Shown: positions 39,436 to 48,143 of the stretch, piece after piece
How the letters are laid out: the number at the start of each line of letters is the position of its first letter
How positions within the stretch are numbered: position 1 is the first letter of the stretch
NCBI RefSeq assembly: GCF_024746835.1
Contig: NZ_CP080531.1
Span: 1,054,001-1,118,000 of the forward strand
Reading direction: 5' to 3'
Length of the DNA: 64,000 nt
From: Mesorhizobium sp. AR02
Lineage (GTDB): Bacteria > Pseudomonadota > Alphaproteobacteria > Rhizobiales > Rhizobiaceae
The notes under the pieces: generated by a model
The model's database searches: none
Seen by the model: only the letters and a program-made list of their open reading frames with translations
Told to the model about the DNA's origin: nothing
Translations under genes and position numbers: made by a program

Positions 39436-41007
39436 TCACGCGTCCTCGCGCCACCAGCGTTCAGTTGCACGGTGATTGTCCGCCGGCAGAATGCCGCCGA
39501 GTTTATCATGGCCAATGTTTGTCGACATCGCCAAACGCCAGCTTGCAAAGGCCACAGTGATTACACCACCGTCGTCATGCAGCAGTTGTTGCATCTCCGT
39601 GTAGAGCTTCTGACGTTTGACTTGATCGAGCTCAGGCCGGGCAAGGTGCTGAAGCTCATCGAACCGGGCATTGTGAAAGCCCGTGTTGTTCCAAGGAGCG
39701 TCTGAGGTGTAACAAGTGGCAAACAACAGATCGAGCGTCACTCGACCGGACCAATCACACGCGTTGAAGGGCTTTTTGAGCCAAACATTGTCCCAATAGC
39801 CGTCATCTGCTTCCCGGATCACATTGATGGTAATCCCGGCCTTCGCAGCGTGCTCTTTGAACAGGACCGCTGCTTCGACCGCGCCTGGGAAAGCGACACC
39901 CGCAACCGACAGATCGACAGTCACATTCTCTAGCCCGGCATTTTTCAAAAGGGCTCGAGCAGCTTCCGGATCGTATTTGTACTCAGGCGGGGTCTGAGCG
40001 TAATATGCCATGGATTCAGCAACCGGGTTGTCGTTGCCCTTTTTGGCGTCGCCCAGAAACACCTTGTTGATAATATCATCTCGATCGATAGCCAGTTTGA
40101 GCGCCTTCCGCACAACCGGATTGCTATAAGGCGCAACGGTGCAATTCATGTCGAATGTGAGGTGTCGGACGCCGGGTGTTCGCACCACTTTCAAGGTTGG
40201 ATTGCGCTCGATGAGGGCGACATTCCTGATATCCACATCCTCGATCGCATCGACTTCGCCGGTTAGCAGCGCATTCAGGCGTGCGGCGCTGTCGGCAATC
40301 TGGATCACCTCCACAGCGTCGAAATGCGGCAGGCCCGGTTTGTGGTAATCCGGATTTCGTATCAGGCGCACTGCAATACCTGGCTCGAAGCTTTCCATCT
40401 TGAAGGCGCCGGTGCCGATGCCGCTTTTCCAGTCGATTCCGCCACCGGAAAGTGCCGGGAAGATCGAGAGGTGAAAGTCGGTCATCAATGCGGGGAAATC
40501 GGCGTTGCCGCTCTTCAGCTTGAAGATGACGCGATCTTCGCCTTCAACATCGATCCCGGAGATCTGACTGACGATCGCAATCGCACCAGACGTACTGCCT
40601 TCCCCCATATGATGCAGAAACGATTGGCGTACATCTTCTGACCGGAGCGGTCGACCGTCATGGAACTTGACACCCTTGCGCAGGACGAACGTCCAGCGTG
40701 CGGCGCCGTCTGCGGCTTCCCAGCTCTCCGCAAGATCACCGCGAAGCTGGCCATCGGGCAGGATCTCAACAAGGTTGTTGAAGAGTGCTCCGTTGAATGC
40801 CACGCCAACCATCACGGTTGCCCAGTTGGCAGGGTCCAAGGTGTCACTTTCAGAACCGTCGTTTACCCCGTACCGCATGGTGCCTCCCTTTCTCGGGGAA
40901 GTCTGTGCAAGCAGAATATCCGGCGCGGCGAATGTAGCCGCTGTGAGTGCGGCGCCGGCCAGTAGTAGGTTGCGACGGGAAAGAACAATCGATTTGTTTA
41001 TGGTCAT
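39436..41007 (-). CDS. Peptide/opine ABC transporter substrate-binding protein (SBP family 5)
   Basis: A 523-aa periplasmic binding protein. The N-terminus has a twin-arginine-like signal, SRRNLLLAGAAL, with cleavage near LLAQT. Family 5 landmarks follow: GGTMRYGVNDGS, WTFVLRKGVKFHDGRPL near 105-120, and a C-terminal YTEMQQLLHDDGG. AGGAGAACC precedes the ATG. It gives the importer its specificity, which could be a peptide, opine or amine conjugate. The catabolic neighbours suggest a nitrogen-containing organic acid rather than peptides for general nutrition. Confidence 0.92.
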   Translation of the reverse strand: MTINKSIVLSRRNLLLAGAALTAATFAAPDILLAQTSPRKGGTMRYGVNDGSESDTLDPANWATVMVGVAFNGALFNNLVEILPDGQLRGDLAESWEAADGAARWTFVLRKGVKFHDGRPLRSEDVRQSFLHHMGEGSTSGAIAIVSQISGIDVEGEDRVIFKLKSGNADFPALMTDFHLSIFPALSGGGIDWKSGIGTGAFKMESFEPGIAVRLIRNPDYHKPGLPHFDAVEVIQIADSAARLNALLTGEVDAIEDVDIRNVALIERNPTLKVVRTPGVRHLTFDMNCTVAPYSNPVVRKALKLAIDRDDIINKVFLGDAKKGNDNPVAESMAYYAQTPPEYKYDPEAARALLKNAGLENVTVDLSVAGVAFPGAVEAAVLFKEHAAKAGITINVIREADDGYWDNVWLKKPFNACDWSGRVTLDLLFATCYTSDAPWNNTGFHNARFDELQHLARPELDQVKRQKLYTEMQQLLHDDGGVITVAFASWRLAMSTNIGHDKLGGILPADNHRATERWWREDA

Positions 41008-41091
41008 TTTGGTTCTCCTCTTTTGTTTGCAAAGGCGCCGTGGTTCGGCGCTCGTTTTTTGGCACTCGGCCGCGATGGCGCGCAGACAGGC

Positions 41092-41874
41092 TCAGCCTTT
41101 GCGCTGTGCGCGTTGAGCGAGAAACTTTTCCATCATGGCTTGCGGCTCTCCCGAGCCATACGATTCACGCTGGACAAGAACGCCCTGGGTCATCGCATCA
41201 TTAAATCCGGGTTCGGTCATTGTCGCGAACCGCGCCCGGTTCAGGCGCATCGCCACCGGCGCTTTTGTCGCCAAAAGCTCTGCCAGTTGCAGCGCCTCTT
41301 GTTGAACACGATCCGGGGCGACAAGGCGTGAGATCAGACCGAAGTTGAAGGCTTCCTCAGCATCCAACATGCGCCCCGTCAGCGTCAGGTCGATCGCGCG
41401 AGCAAGGCCAATAATCTCTCGCATGATCCAGCTCCCGGTGACGGTAGCGATGCCGGAGTTGATCTCAGGCTGGCCCATTTTTACCCCATCGTGGGCTACA
41501 CGCAGGTCACACAGCAGTGCCACCTGAAATGCCGAGCCCGCAGCCAAGCCATTGAGGGCGGCGACGATCGGCTTCGAGCCAAGCCTGAACTGGCTGTAGA
41601 GCTGCCTCCATTCGCCCATCCAGATTTCGGCACGGTCAGCATCAAAGCCTTTGCTTTCAGACAAATCTTGACCAGCACCAAACGCCCGATCACCGGCGCC
41701 TGTCAGCACAATCGATCCAATATCGGGATCGGCTTCTGCATTCTTGAGTTCAGAAACCAACTGCTCCCGCATAGGGCCATTCCAAGCATTCAGCTTCTCG
41801 GGGCGATTCAAGGTCAAGCGCCGAACCGAGCCAACTGTTTCGACGAGAACATATTCCCCCAAGGCGACCTCCAT
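41092..41874 (-). CDS. Enoyl-CoA hydratase/isomerase family protein
   Basis: A 260-aa crotonase-fold protein. LTLNRPEKLNAWN near residues 21-33 and the oxyanion-hole segments AFGAGQDLSES and NGLAAGSAF are typical. It should hydrate, isomerise or cleave the acyl-CoA made by the ligase of this group. ATG 41874 has no ribosome binding site and abuts the operator; TTG 41862 has GGAGG 5 nt upstream and gives a normal family N-terminus, so it may be the true start. It heads the reverse operon that continues with the ABC importer genes. Confidence 0.88.
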   Translation of the reverse strand: MEVALGEYVLVETVGSVRRLTLNRPEKLNAWNGPMREQLVSELKNAEADPDIGSIVLTGAGDRAFGAGQDLSESKGFDADRAEIWMGEWRQLYSQFRLGSKPIVAALNGLAAGSAFQVALLCDLRVAHDGVKMGQPEINSGIATVTGSWIMREIIGLARAIDLTLTGRMLDAEEAFNFGLISRLVAPDRVQQEALQLAELLATKAPVAMRLNRARFATMTEPGFNDAMTQGVLVQRESYGSGEPQAMMEKFLAQRAQRKG

Positions 41875-41876
41875 AT

Positions 41877-41910
41877 GCGCATTGCAATAACATTTATTGC
41901 ATAATGCAAT
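41877..41910. promoter_or_regulatory. Candidate IclR-type operator, site 3
   Basis: A perfect palindrome, ATTGCAT-A-ATGCAAT, is at 41896-41910, and next to it, on the reverse strand, TGTTATTGCAATGCGC (41892-41877). It touches the start of the enoyl-CoA hydratase gene and matches motifs before the aldehyde dehydrogenase and CoA ligase genes. Confidence 0.6.
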
Positions 41911-42616
41911 TTTAGCGACAAGTTGGTCAAGCGGGAAAACGCAGGCAAGACCAACTTTCGGTGGGATGTTCCTAGGAGCGCTGGGACGTGTCTCGAGGCT
42001 GTCCTGGCGGTATGGGTTTCAGCGCGCGTTGGGAAAACGAGCAGTCACTGACGAGTTGTTGACGCGGCATCTGCCGTTCAATCAAGTCACGCTGCGTTGC
42101 CTAACGCAGTCCAAGGCTTCTTCGGTTGCGGGCACGCCTAAGCTCTCGCATCTCTGCCAAGCGCCAAGGTAGGCCTTTTTTGCTTTGCAACCGGGTACCA
42201 TCTGAGAAAGATCTCACGTGCTGCCTGCGAAGCGGGGCAGTGAGCCTGAAGTCGACCGAGGTCGATGCGGAAAATGGTTGTCCTCGGCTCGAAGACAGCA
42301 AGGAGGGAGCCTCGGTGAGGCCGGTTGGGTTGTAGCTTCTAGATATGACGGATGACCTATTGACGGAGGACCAGGGCGCCTTCGTTTTTCCTGATACCGT
42401 CGACGGGAAGCCGCCGCTTGCCTTCCCTAAACATTGGAAGAGGGTTGTTAAGGGGCGACACTCGAGAACATAACGCCTCAGGTGCTCTGCCAGCTTCGCC
42501 AACGACCTCGGTTTCACTGAAGCTAGCGGTCACGGCGCAGATTAGTTCCTGATAGTTATCGGCTCAGTAAGGTAGCAATCGATGACCATTCCCTTCTTTT
42601 ATTGATTCTATTAGGC
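41911..42616. other. Intergenic region between IclR group and lysine group
   Basis: About 700 bp with no gene I can support. A 42-codon forward frame (42344-42472) and a 138-codon reverse frame (42101-42517) lack ribosome binding sites and family motifs and look like decayed or non-coding DNA. Confidence 0.5.
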
Positions 42617-43900
42617 CTACAAACGTGCCGAGGCTAAATGCGCAATTTGGGCGCCCATTTCGTACCAGGCTTCGCGAGCGCGCATGAAGGGAATTTCGAC
42701 CAGGTCCGACCGCGGCAACGGCAGTTGCGCCTCGCTTTTCTCACCGAGGATCAGCAAAGCAAGCTCACGGCCGAACACAGTGCCGGGCGAGATGCCACGT
42801 CCGTTGTAACCGGAGAAGCCGACACCTTTCCTGCCGAACTTGTGGAAACGCGGCAGCGCATCCGTCGTCATGCCGATTTGTCCATGCCATTCATGGTCGA
42901 AGGCGATGTTGCGCAATTGCGGGTAGAGTTTAGCCAGCGCCCGCCGAGCCCAGGCCTTGTGGATAGCCGTGCCGGTGTTGCGCAGCGCACCGACACTGCC
43001 GAACACCAGCCGCCCCGTCCTGTCCAATCGCATCGAAGACAGGATCGTCCTGGTGTCCCAAGCGCCTTCCCGTCCGGGCAAAATGGTTTGCAGCAGATCG
43101 GCGCCGAGCGGTTGGGTCGCCAGATTGAAATAGGGCAGATGCACCTGTTCGTTGCGCGTGACTTGGCAAGGCCCGGTGCCGTAGGCATCGGTGGCGACCA
43201 CGACCCACTCGGCATCGACCGCGCCTCCGGTGGTGCGGACGACCCAGCCGTCACTCTTGCTGTCAGACGCGATAACCGGGCTGGACGTATGGATTATCAC
43301 CCCGGCGCGAATGCAGGCCTGAGCAAGGCCGCGCGCATAGGCGAGCGGCTGCAGAGTGCCGGCACGCTGATCGAGCAACGCGCCCGCATAGGCCGCGGTG
43401 CCCAACCGCCTTTCTGTTTCCTGCGCGTCGAGGACCTGCACCGGCGCACCGCGCCTTTGCCATTGCGCCTCGCGCTCCTTGATCTCCTTCAGCCCCGCAG
43501 GACCGACAGCGCAGTGGAGCGTGCCATTTCTTTCCAGTTCGCAGTCGATGCCATACTTGTCGATGAGTTGCATCACCAATGCCGGGCCATCGCCGAGCAA
43601 CCCCAGCAGCCGTTCGCCATGGACAGGGCCAAGCGCGGTGATCAGATCGTCCGGCATCAGCCACAAGCCGGCATTGATCAGCCCGACATTGCGGCCGGCG
43701 CCGCCAAAGCCGACCTCACGGCTTTCCAGCAAGACCACCCGGCGACCCGCCTCGGCGAGATGAAGGGCGCACGACATCCCCGTGTAGCCGCCACCGACGA
43801 CAACCACGTCGGCCGATACCTCGCCGTCAAGTGCTGTCGTTGCCGGCGCCTGGGGTGCGGTCGCTTCCCAGAGGCCGTGGGAACGGGGATTGTTCAGCAT
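42617..43900 (-). CDS. FAD-dependent oxidoreductase, L-pipecolate oxidase-like (AmaA)
   Basis: A 427-aa DAO-family flavoenzyme. The FAD motif VVVGGGYTGMSCALHLAEAG is near residues 33-52, followed by FGGAGRNVGL (covalent or FAD loop region), and the C-terminal FSGYNGRGISPGTVFG closes the FAD site. In a cluster with an amaB-like dehydrogenase and hglS it most likely oxidises L-pipecolate to piperideine-6-carboxylate. Its ATG 43900 overlaps the stop of the aminotransferase (TGA 43896-43894). Because that gene is frameshifted, the raw frame fuses both into 856 codons; I treat them as two genes. Confidence 0.82.
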   Translation of the reverse strand: MLNNPRSHGLWEATAPQAPATTALDGEVSADVVVVGGGYTGMSCALHLAEAGRRVVLLESREVGFGGAGRNVGLINAGLWLMPDDLITALGPVHGERLLGLLGDGPALVMQLIDKYGIDCELERNGTLHCAVGPAGLKEIKEREAQWQRRGAPVQVLDAQETERRLGTAAYAGALLDQRAGTLQPLAYARGLAQACIRAGVIIHTSSPVIASDSKSDGWVVRTTGGAVDAEWVVVATDAYGTGPCQVTRNEQVHLPYFNLATQPLGADLLQTILPGREGAWDTRTILSSMRLDRTGRLVFGSVGALRNTGTAIHKAWARRALAKLYPQLRNIAFDHEWHGQIGMTTDALPRFHKFGRKGVGFSGYNGRGISPGTVFGRELALLILGEKSEAQLPLPRSDLVEIPFMRAREAWYEMGAQIAHLASARL

Positions 43901-45145
43901 TGGTCTGCTCGTCCGCCAAGGCAGGCGCAAGCCGCGGAAATGCGCTGGATCGCTTCCCCCAGTTCGGCTTCGGATGTTGCGTAGGAAATACGGAAGAATG
44001 GCGACAGGCCGAAAGCCGCACCCGGTAACAACCGCGACATGAGCGTCCTCGAGCAGATAGTCGCAGAAATCACTGTCGGTTTCGATCCGTTTGCCGGCAG
44101 GCGTCATCCTGCCGATCAGACCGGTGCAATCGGCAAAGGTATAGAAGGCGCCCTCCGGTACGCGACAGTCGAGGCCGTCGATGGCATTCAGCCCGGAGAC
44201 CACGAGGTCGCGGCGCTTGCGGAAGCTTTCCGTTCGAGGCTTGAGAAAATCCTTCGGGCCACACAGCGCTTCTACAGCCGCCGCCTGGCTGACCGACGAC
44301 GGGCAAGACGTGGACTGGCTCTGCACGACCGCCATCGCATTGATCAGCTCACGCGATCCGCCAGCGTAGCCGATGCGCCATCCGGTCATGGCGTAGGCCT
44401 TGGAAACGCCGTTGACGGTGAGCGTCCGCGCCTTCAGGCGCGGCTCCAGCGCTACGGGTGTGACGAAATGGAAATCGTCGTAGACGATGTGCTCGTACAT
44501 GTCGTCGACCAGCAGGCGAACATGCGGGTGTCGCAGCAGGACTTCGATCAGTGGCCGATAGTCTTCTTCGTGGTAGGCGGCACCAGACGGGTTAGACGGT
44601 GAATTCAGGATCAGCCATTTCGTCCTCGGCGTGATCGCGGCGTCCAACTGTGCGGCCGCCAGCTTGAAGCCCGCTTGAGCGTTGCACGGGACGCAGACTG
44701 ACTTTCCCCCGGCGATGGCGACGATGTCCAGATAGGACGTCCATGCCGGCATCGGAATGATGACCTCGTCGCCCGCATCCAACGTCGCCATCATCGCATT
44801 GAACAGGATCTGCTTGGCGCCGGTCGCCACCGTGATTTCGTCGGCGGCATAATCGAGGCCATTCTCGTTCTGGAATTTTTGCCGGATCGCCTGCTTGAGC
44901 TCGGGTGTGCCATCGAGCGCCGTGTATTTGGTGTCGCCGCGCTCGATGGCACGGCAGGCTGCCTGTTTCACATTGTCGGGCGTGTCGAAGTCCGGCTCGC
45001 CCGCGCCGAGGATGATCATCGGCGCGCCGGCGCGTTTCATCGCCTGGGCGCGGGCGCCGATCATCAGTATCTGCGAAACCCCGATCGCCGATATGCGCGA
45101 TGCCGGCACGAAGCCTGTCTCATCAATCTTTGTGCTGACGTTCAT
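43894..45145 (-). pseudogene. Class I/II aminotransferase, frameshifted (2-aminoadipate aminotransferase candidate)
   Basis: Residues 1 to about 375 form a fold-type I PLP aminotransferase of the aspartate aminotransferase group, with GAGEPDFDTPD, LNSPSNPSG and the PLP lysine in VNGVSKAYAMTGWRIGYAGG. The frame then turns into unrelated text at VVTGCGF. Removing one base from GGG at 44021-44023 restores GAAFGLSPFFRISYATSEAE and a stop at 43894 that overlaps the next ATG. The length of 1252 nt is one over a multiple of three. In this cluster the enzyme would turn 2-aminoadipate into 2-oxoadipate. GAGGA precedes ATG 45145. It may be a real mutation, a sequence error or, less likely, a true fusion. 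Confidence 0.82.
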
Positions 45146-45155
45146 TGGCTGATCC

Positions 45156-46691
45156 TCAATCGATGTCGAACGAGACGCCCTGGGCAAGCGGCAGCGCCTT
45201 GGAATAGTTCACCGTGTTGGTGGCGCGCCGCATATAGGCCTTCCACGCATCGGAGCCGCTCTCGCGACCGCCGCCGGTTTCCTTTTCGCCGCCGAAAGCA
45301 CCGCCGATCTCGGCCCCCGACGTGCCGATATTAACATTGGCAATGCCGCAGTCCGAACCATCTACACCGAGGAAGCGCTCGGATTCCTGCAGGTCACGCG
45401 TGAAGATCGACGACGACAGGCCCGCACCCACCGCATTGTGCTCGTCGAGCACGGCGTCGAAATCCGAATATTTCATCACATAAAGGATCGGCGCGAAGGT
45501 CTCTTCGGTCACCGGCGAGACTTGGCTTTGCATTTCGACCAGCGCCGGATGCACATAATAGGCATCGGGGTGACCGTTCTCGACCCGCGTGCCGCCGGTC
45601 ACCTTGCCGCCATGGGCGGTGGCCTCCTTCAGTGCCTTCTGCATGGCGTCGAACGCCGCCTTGTCGATCAGCGGCCCGACCAGCGACGAGGTCTCCAGCG
45701 GATTGCCGACAGAAACGCTCTCGTAGGCCTTCTTCAGGCGCGGAACCAGCGCGTCATAGACGCTGTCATGCACGAACAGGCGTCGCAGCGTCGTGCAGCG
45801 CTGGCCGGCCGTGCCCATGGCGCCGAAGGCGATGGCGCGCAGCGCCATGTCGAGATCGGCGGTCGGGCAGACGATGCCGGCATTGTTGCCGCCGAGTTCG
45901 AGCACGGCGCGGGCAAAACGCTTGGCCAGGCGCGGGCCGACATCCCGGCCCATGCGCGTCGAGCCGGTGGCCGAAACCAGCGGCACCTTGGGATGGTCGA
46001 CCAGGATTTCGCCGACGGCGCGGTCGCCGATCAGTACCGGCGCCAGGCCCTGCGGTGCATCAGTGCCGAAACGCTTCACCGCGCGCTTGAAAATCGCCTC
46101 GCAGGCAAGTGCGGTCAGCGGCGTCTTCTCAGACGGCTTCCACACCACCGCGTCACCGCAGACCAGCGCCAGTGCCGCATTCCACGACCACACCGCGACC
46201 GGGAAGTTGAAGGCGGAAATGACGCCGACGACGCCGAGCGGATGCCAGGTTTCCATCATGCGGTGGCCCGGACGCTCGGTGGCGATGGTCAGACCGTACA
46301 ATTGCCGGGACAGACCGACGGCGAAATCGCAGATGTCGATCATCTCCTGCACTTCACCGAGGCCCTCGGACGGGATCTTGCCGACCTCGATCGACACCAG
46401 CCGGCCAAGCTCGGCCTTGTGCGCACGCAATTCCTCGCCGAGCAGCCGCACCAGTTCGCCGCGCCGGGGACCCGGCACCATCCGCCAGGACTGGAACGCC
46501 TTGTGCGCGGCATCGATGATCTTGGCCGCATCGGCGGGCGAAATCGTCTTCAGCGCGGCAATCTCTTCGCCCGTGACCGGGCTGCGCACGATGAGGTCGC
46601 CACCGACAAGCGCGTCCTTGGCCACACCCAGTTTCGCCAGAAGCTCAGCCGTTTCCTTGGCTACATCCACCGATTTGACTGCAATGTTCAT
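45156..46691 (-). CDS. amaB: 2-aminoadipate semialdehyde dehydrogenase (AmaB/ALDH7 type)
   Basis: A 511-aa aldehyde dehydrogenase of the ALDH7 (antiquitin) group. Catalytic Cys299 is in GQRCTTLRR and Glu265 in LELGGNNAG. The asparagine-rich LELGGNNA and the NIGTSGAEIGGAFGGEKETG region near the C-terminus are typical of ALDH7, which oxidises 2-aminoadipate semialdehyde (piperideine-6-carboxylate) to 2-aminoadipate. AGGAGTTCGAG precedes ATG 46691. It lies between the D-2-hydroxyglutarate dehydrogenase and aminotransferase genes, exactly as expected for lysine catabolism. Confidence 0.9.
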   Translation of the reverse strand: MNIAVKSVDVAKETAELLAKLGVAKDALVGGDLIVRSPVTGEEIAALKTISPADAAKIIDAAHKAFQSWRMVPGPRRGELVRLLGEELRAHKAELGRLVSIEVGKIPSEGLGEVQEMIDICDFAVGLSRQLYGLTIATERPGHRMMETWHPLGVVGVISAFNFPVAVWSWNAALALVCGDAVVWKPSEKTPLTALACEAIFKRAVKRFGTDAPQGLAPVLIGDRAVGEILVDHPKVPLVSATGSTRMGRDVGPRLAKRFARAVLELGGNNAGIVCPTADLDMALRAIAFGAMGTAGQRCTTLRRLFVHDSVYDALVPRLKKAYESVSVGNPLETSSLVGPLIDKAAFDAMQKALKEATAHGGKVTGGTRVENGHPDAYYVHPALVEMQSQVSPVTEETFAPILYVMKYSDFDAVLDEHNAVGAGLSSSIFTRDLQESERFLGVDGSDCGIANVNIGTSGAEIGGAFGGEKETGGGRESGSDAWKAYMRRATNTVNYSKALPLAQGVSFDID

Positions 46692-46712
46692 GTCTCGAAC
46701 TCCTGTTCCTGA

Positions 46713-48134
46713 TCATCCAAAACGTACCGAGCCGACGCTACCAGGCGACGTCAGTCGCTTCAGGTCGGCGGCAAGATCCTTGTTTTTCTGCTGCGTGTAG
46801 AGGTCGTAGTAAGCCTGGTTCTTGCGGCCGATGCCGTGCTCGGCGCTAAAGCTGCCGCCAAACTGGTCGACCGCGACGGAATAGACCCAGTCGCGCAGCT
46901 GTTGCTCGAAGCGATCATCCACCGGACCGGCACGCGTCTCGTCAACGACCAGATTGAAATGGACGCCGCCGTCCCCAATATGGCCAAAGTCGAGAATTGC
47001 GACACCCGCAAAGCGGCCGGGCAGTTCGGCTTTCATCCAGTCGCAAAACGGCTGCACGTCGGCCCTGCGGAATGACAGATCGAAGGCCACGAGACGCCCC
47101 GCATGTTTGGCGCCCTCCGACAGGGCGTGGCGCAACGACCACATTTCGTGCGCAGGCCCGACGAAAGCATCGGCCAGCGGCGAGCCTTCTATTTCCCAGA
47201 TGTCGGCAAGCACCGTTTCCAGGACGGCGTCGAGTAGCTGCTCGCCCTCGCGTGGCGCCCAGGTGCGGGAAATTTCGACGAGGATGACATAAGCGGGGAC
47301 ATCGCCGTTCTGGAAGGGGTTGCGCAGCGATGGCACGTGGGCGAGCGCCGCACCGATGGCGCTTCTGGACATGCCTTCGAAGGCCGACAGATATGACCCG
47401 ATACGCTCCTCCAGCAGATGCAGCAACGGTATGATTTCGGCGCCGTCGCGCGGCACAAGATAGGCTGTCGAGACCTGCCTAGGCAGTCGCTCCAGGTTGA
47501 GCTCGCACTCAGTGATGATGCCGAACGCGCCGGACGTTCCGATAAAAAGCTGTTTCCAGTCGACACCTGTGTTGTTCTTCCGCAGCCCCGACATCAGATC
47601 GACAATCGTACCGGCCTCGTCCGCTAGGACGACCTTCAGGCCAAGCGCGTTCTTGCGCACATCGCCATATCGAAGGAAGCGCGAGCCACCGGTGTTGGTC
47701 GCCAGCATACCGCCGATGCGCGGATCGGCGCCAAGGTCGATCGGAAAGAACAGTCCACTCTGGGCAAGTCGCTCGTTAATGTCCGACAGCCTCATGCCGG
47801 CATCGACGTGCAGCGAGCGGTTGTCAGCGTCCAATTCGAAAGTTCGCGTCATGCGATCGAGGCTGAGCACAATCTGCGCGCCGCTTGCGTCGGGCGTTGA
47901 GCCAGAAACCAGACCGGTATTGCCGGACTGCGGAACGAACGGAATGCCCTCCCGAACGCAATAGGCAACGCAAGCTGATACCTCGGCCGTGTTCTTTGGA
48001 CGCAGCACAAGCGCGGCGCAGCCCTGGTCGTAGCGGGCACCGTTCTCATAGGGTGCCATGCCAGCCGAATCCTCGACGACACCTTTTGCGCCGAGGATCT
48101 CGACCAACGCCGCCTTGTGCCGCTCAGCGATCAT
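46713..48134 (-). CDS. FAD-linked D-2-hydroxyglutarate dehydrogenase
   Basis: A 473-aa flavoprotein of the FAD_binding_4 / FAD-oxidase_C type. PQSGNTGLVSGS near 67-78 and DLGADPRIGGMLATNTGG near 132-149 form the FAD site; the C-terminal half has GHIGDGGVHFN and GSFSAEHGIGRKN, typical of D-2-hydroxyglutarate, D-lactate and glycolate dehydrogenases. Next to hglS it very likely oxidises D-2-hydroxyglutarate to 2-oxoglutarate, passing electrons to an ETF or quinone. The gene starts 9 nt after the hglS stop. Confidence 0.9.
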   Translation of the reverse strand: MIAERHKAALVEILGAKGVVEDSAGMAPYENGARYDQGCAALVLRPKNTAEVSACVAYCVREGIPFVPQSGNTGLVSGSTPDASGAQIVLSLDRMTRTFELDADNRSLHVDAGMRLSDINERLAQSGLFFPIDLGADPRIGGMLATNTGGSRFLRYGDVRKNALGLKVVLADEAGTIVDLMSGLRKNNTGVDWKQLFIGTSGAFGIITECELNLERLPRQVSTAYLVPRDGAEIIPLLHLLEERIGSYLSAFEGMSRSAIGAALAHVPSLRNPFQNGDVPAYVILVEISRTWAPREGEQLLDAVLETVLADIWEIEGSPLADAFVGPAHEMWSLRHALSEGAKHAGRLVAFDLSFRRADVQPFCDWMKAELPGRFAGVAILDFGHIGDGGVHFNLVVDETRAGPVDDRFEQQLRDWVYSVAVDQFGGSFSAEHGIGRKNQAYYDLYTQQKNKDLAADLKRLTSPGSVGSVRFG

Positions 48135-48143
48135 AACAGCCGC

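Noticed and set aside
29688..41874. Ferulate-type pathway (CoA ligase, hydratase-lyase, vanillin dehydrogenase)
   Set aside because: The gene types fit loosely, but the hydratase lacks the feruloyl-CoA hydratase-lyase landmarks and the aminotransferase and peptide-type importer point elsewhere.
42101..42517. 138-codon reverse frame
   Set aside because: No ribosome binding site, no motif and low-complexity, serine- and arginine-rich text; probably chance.
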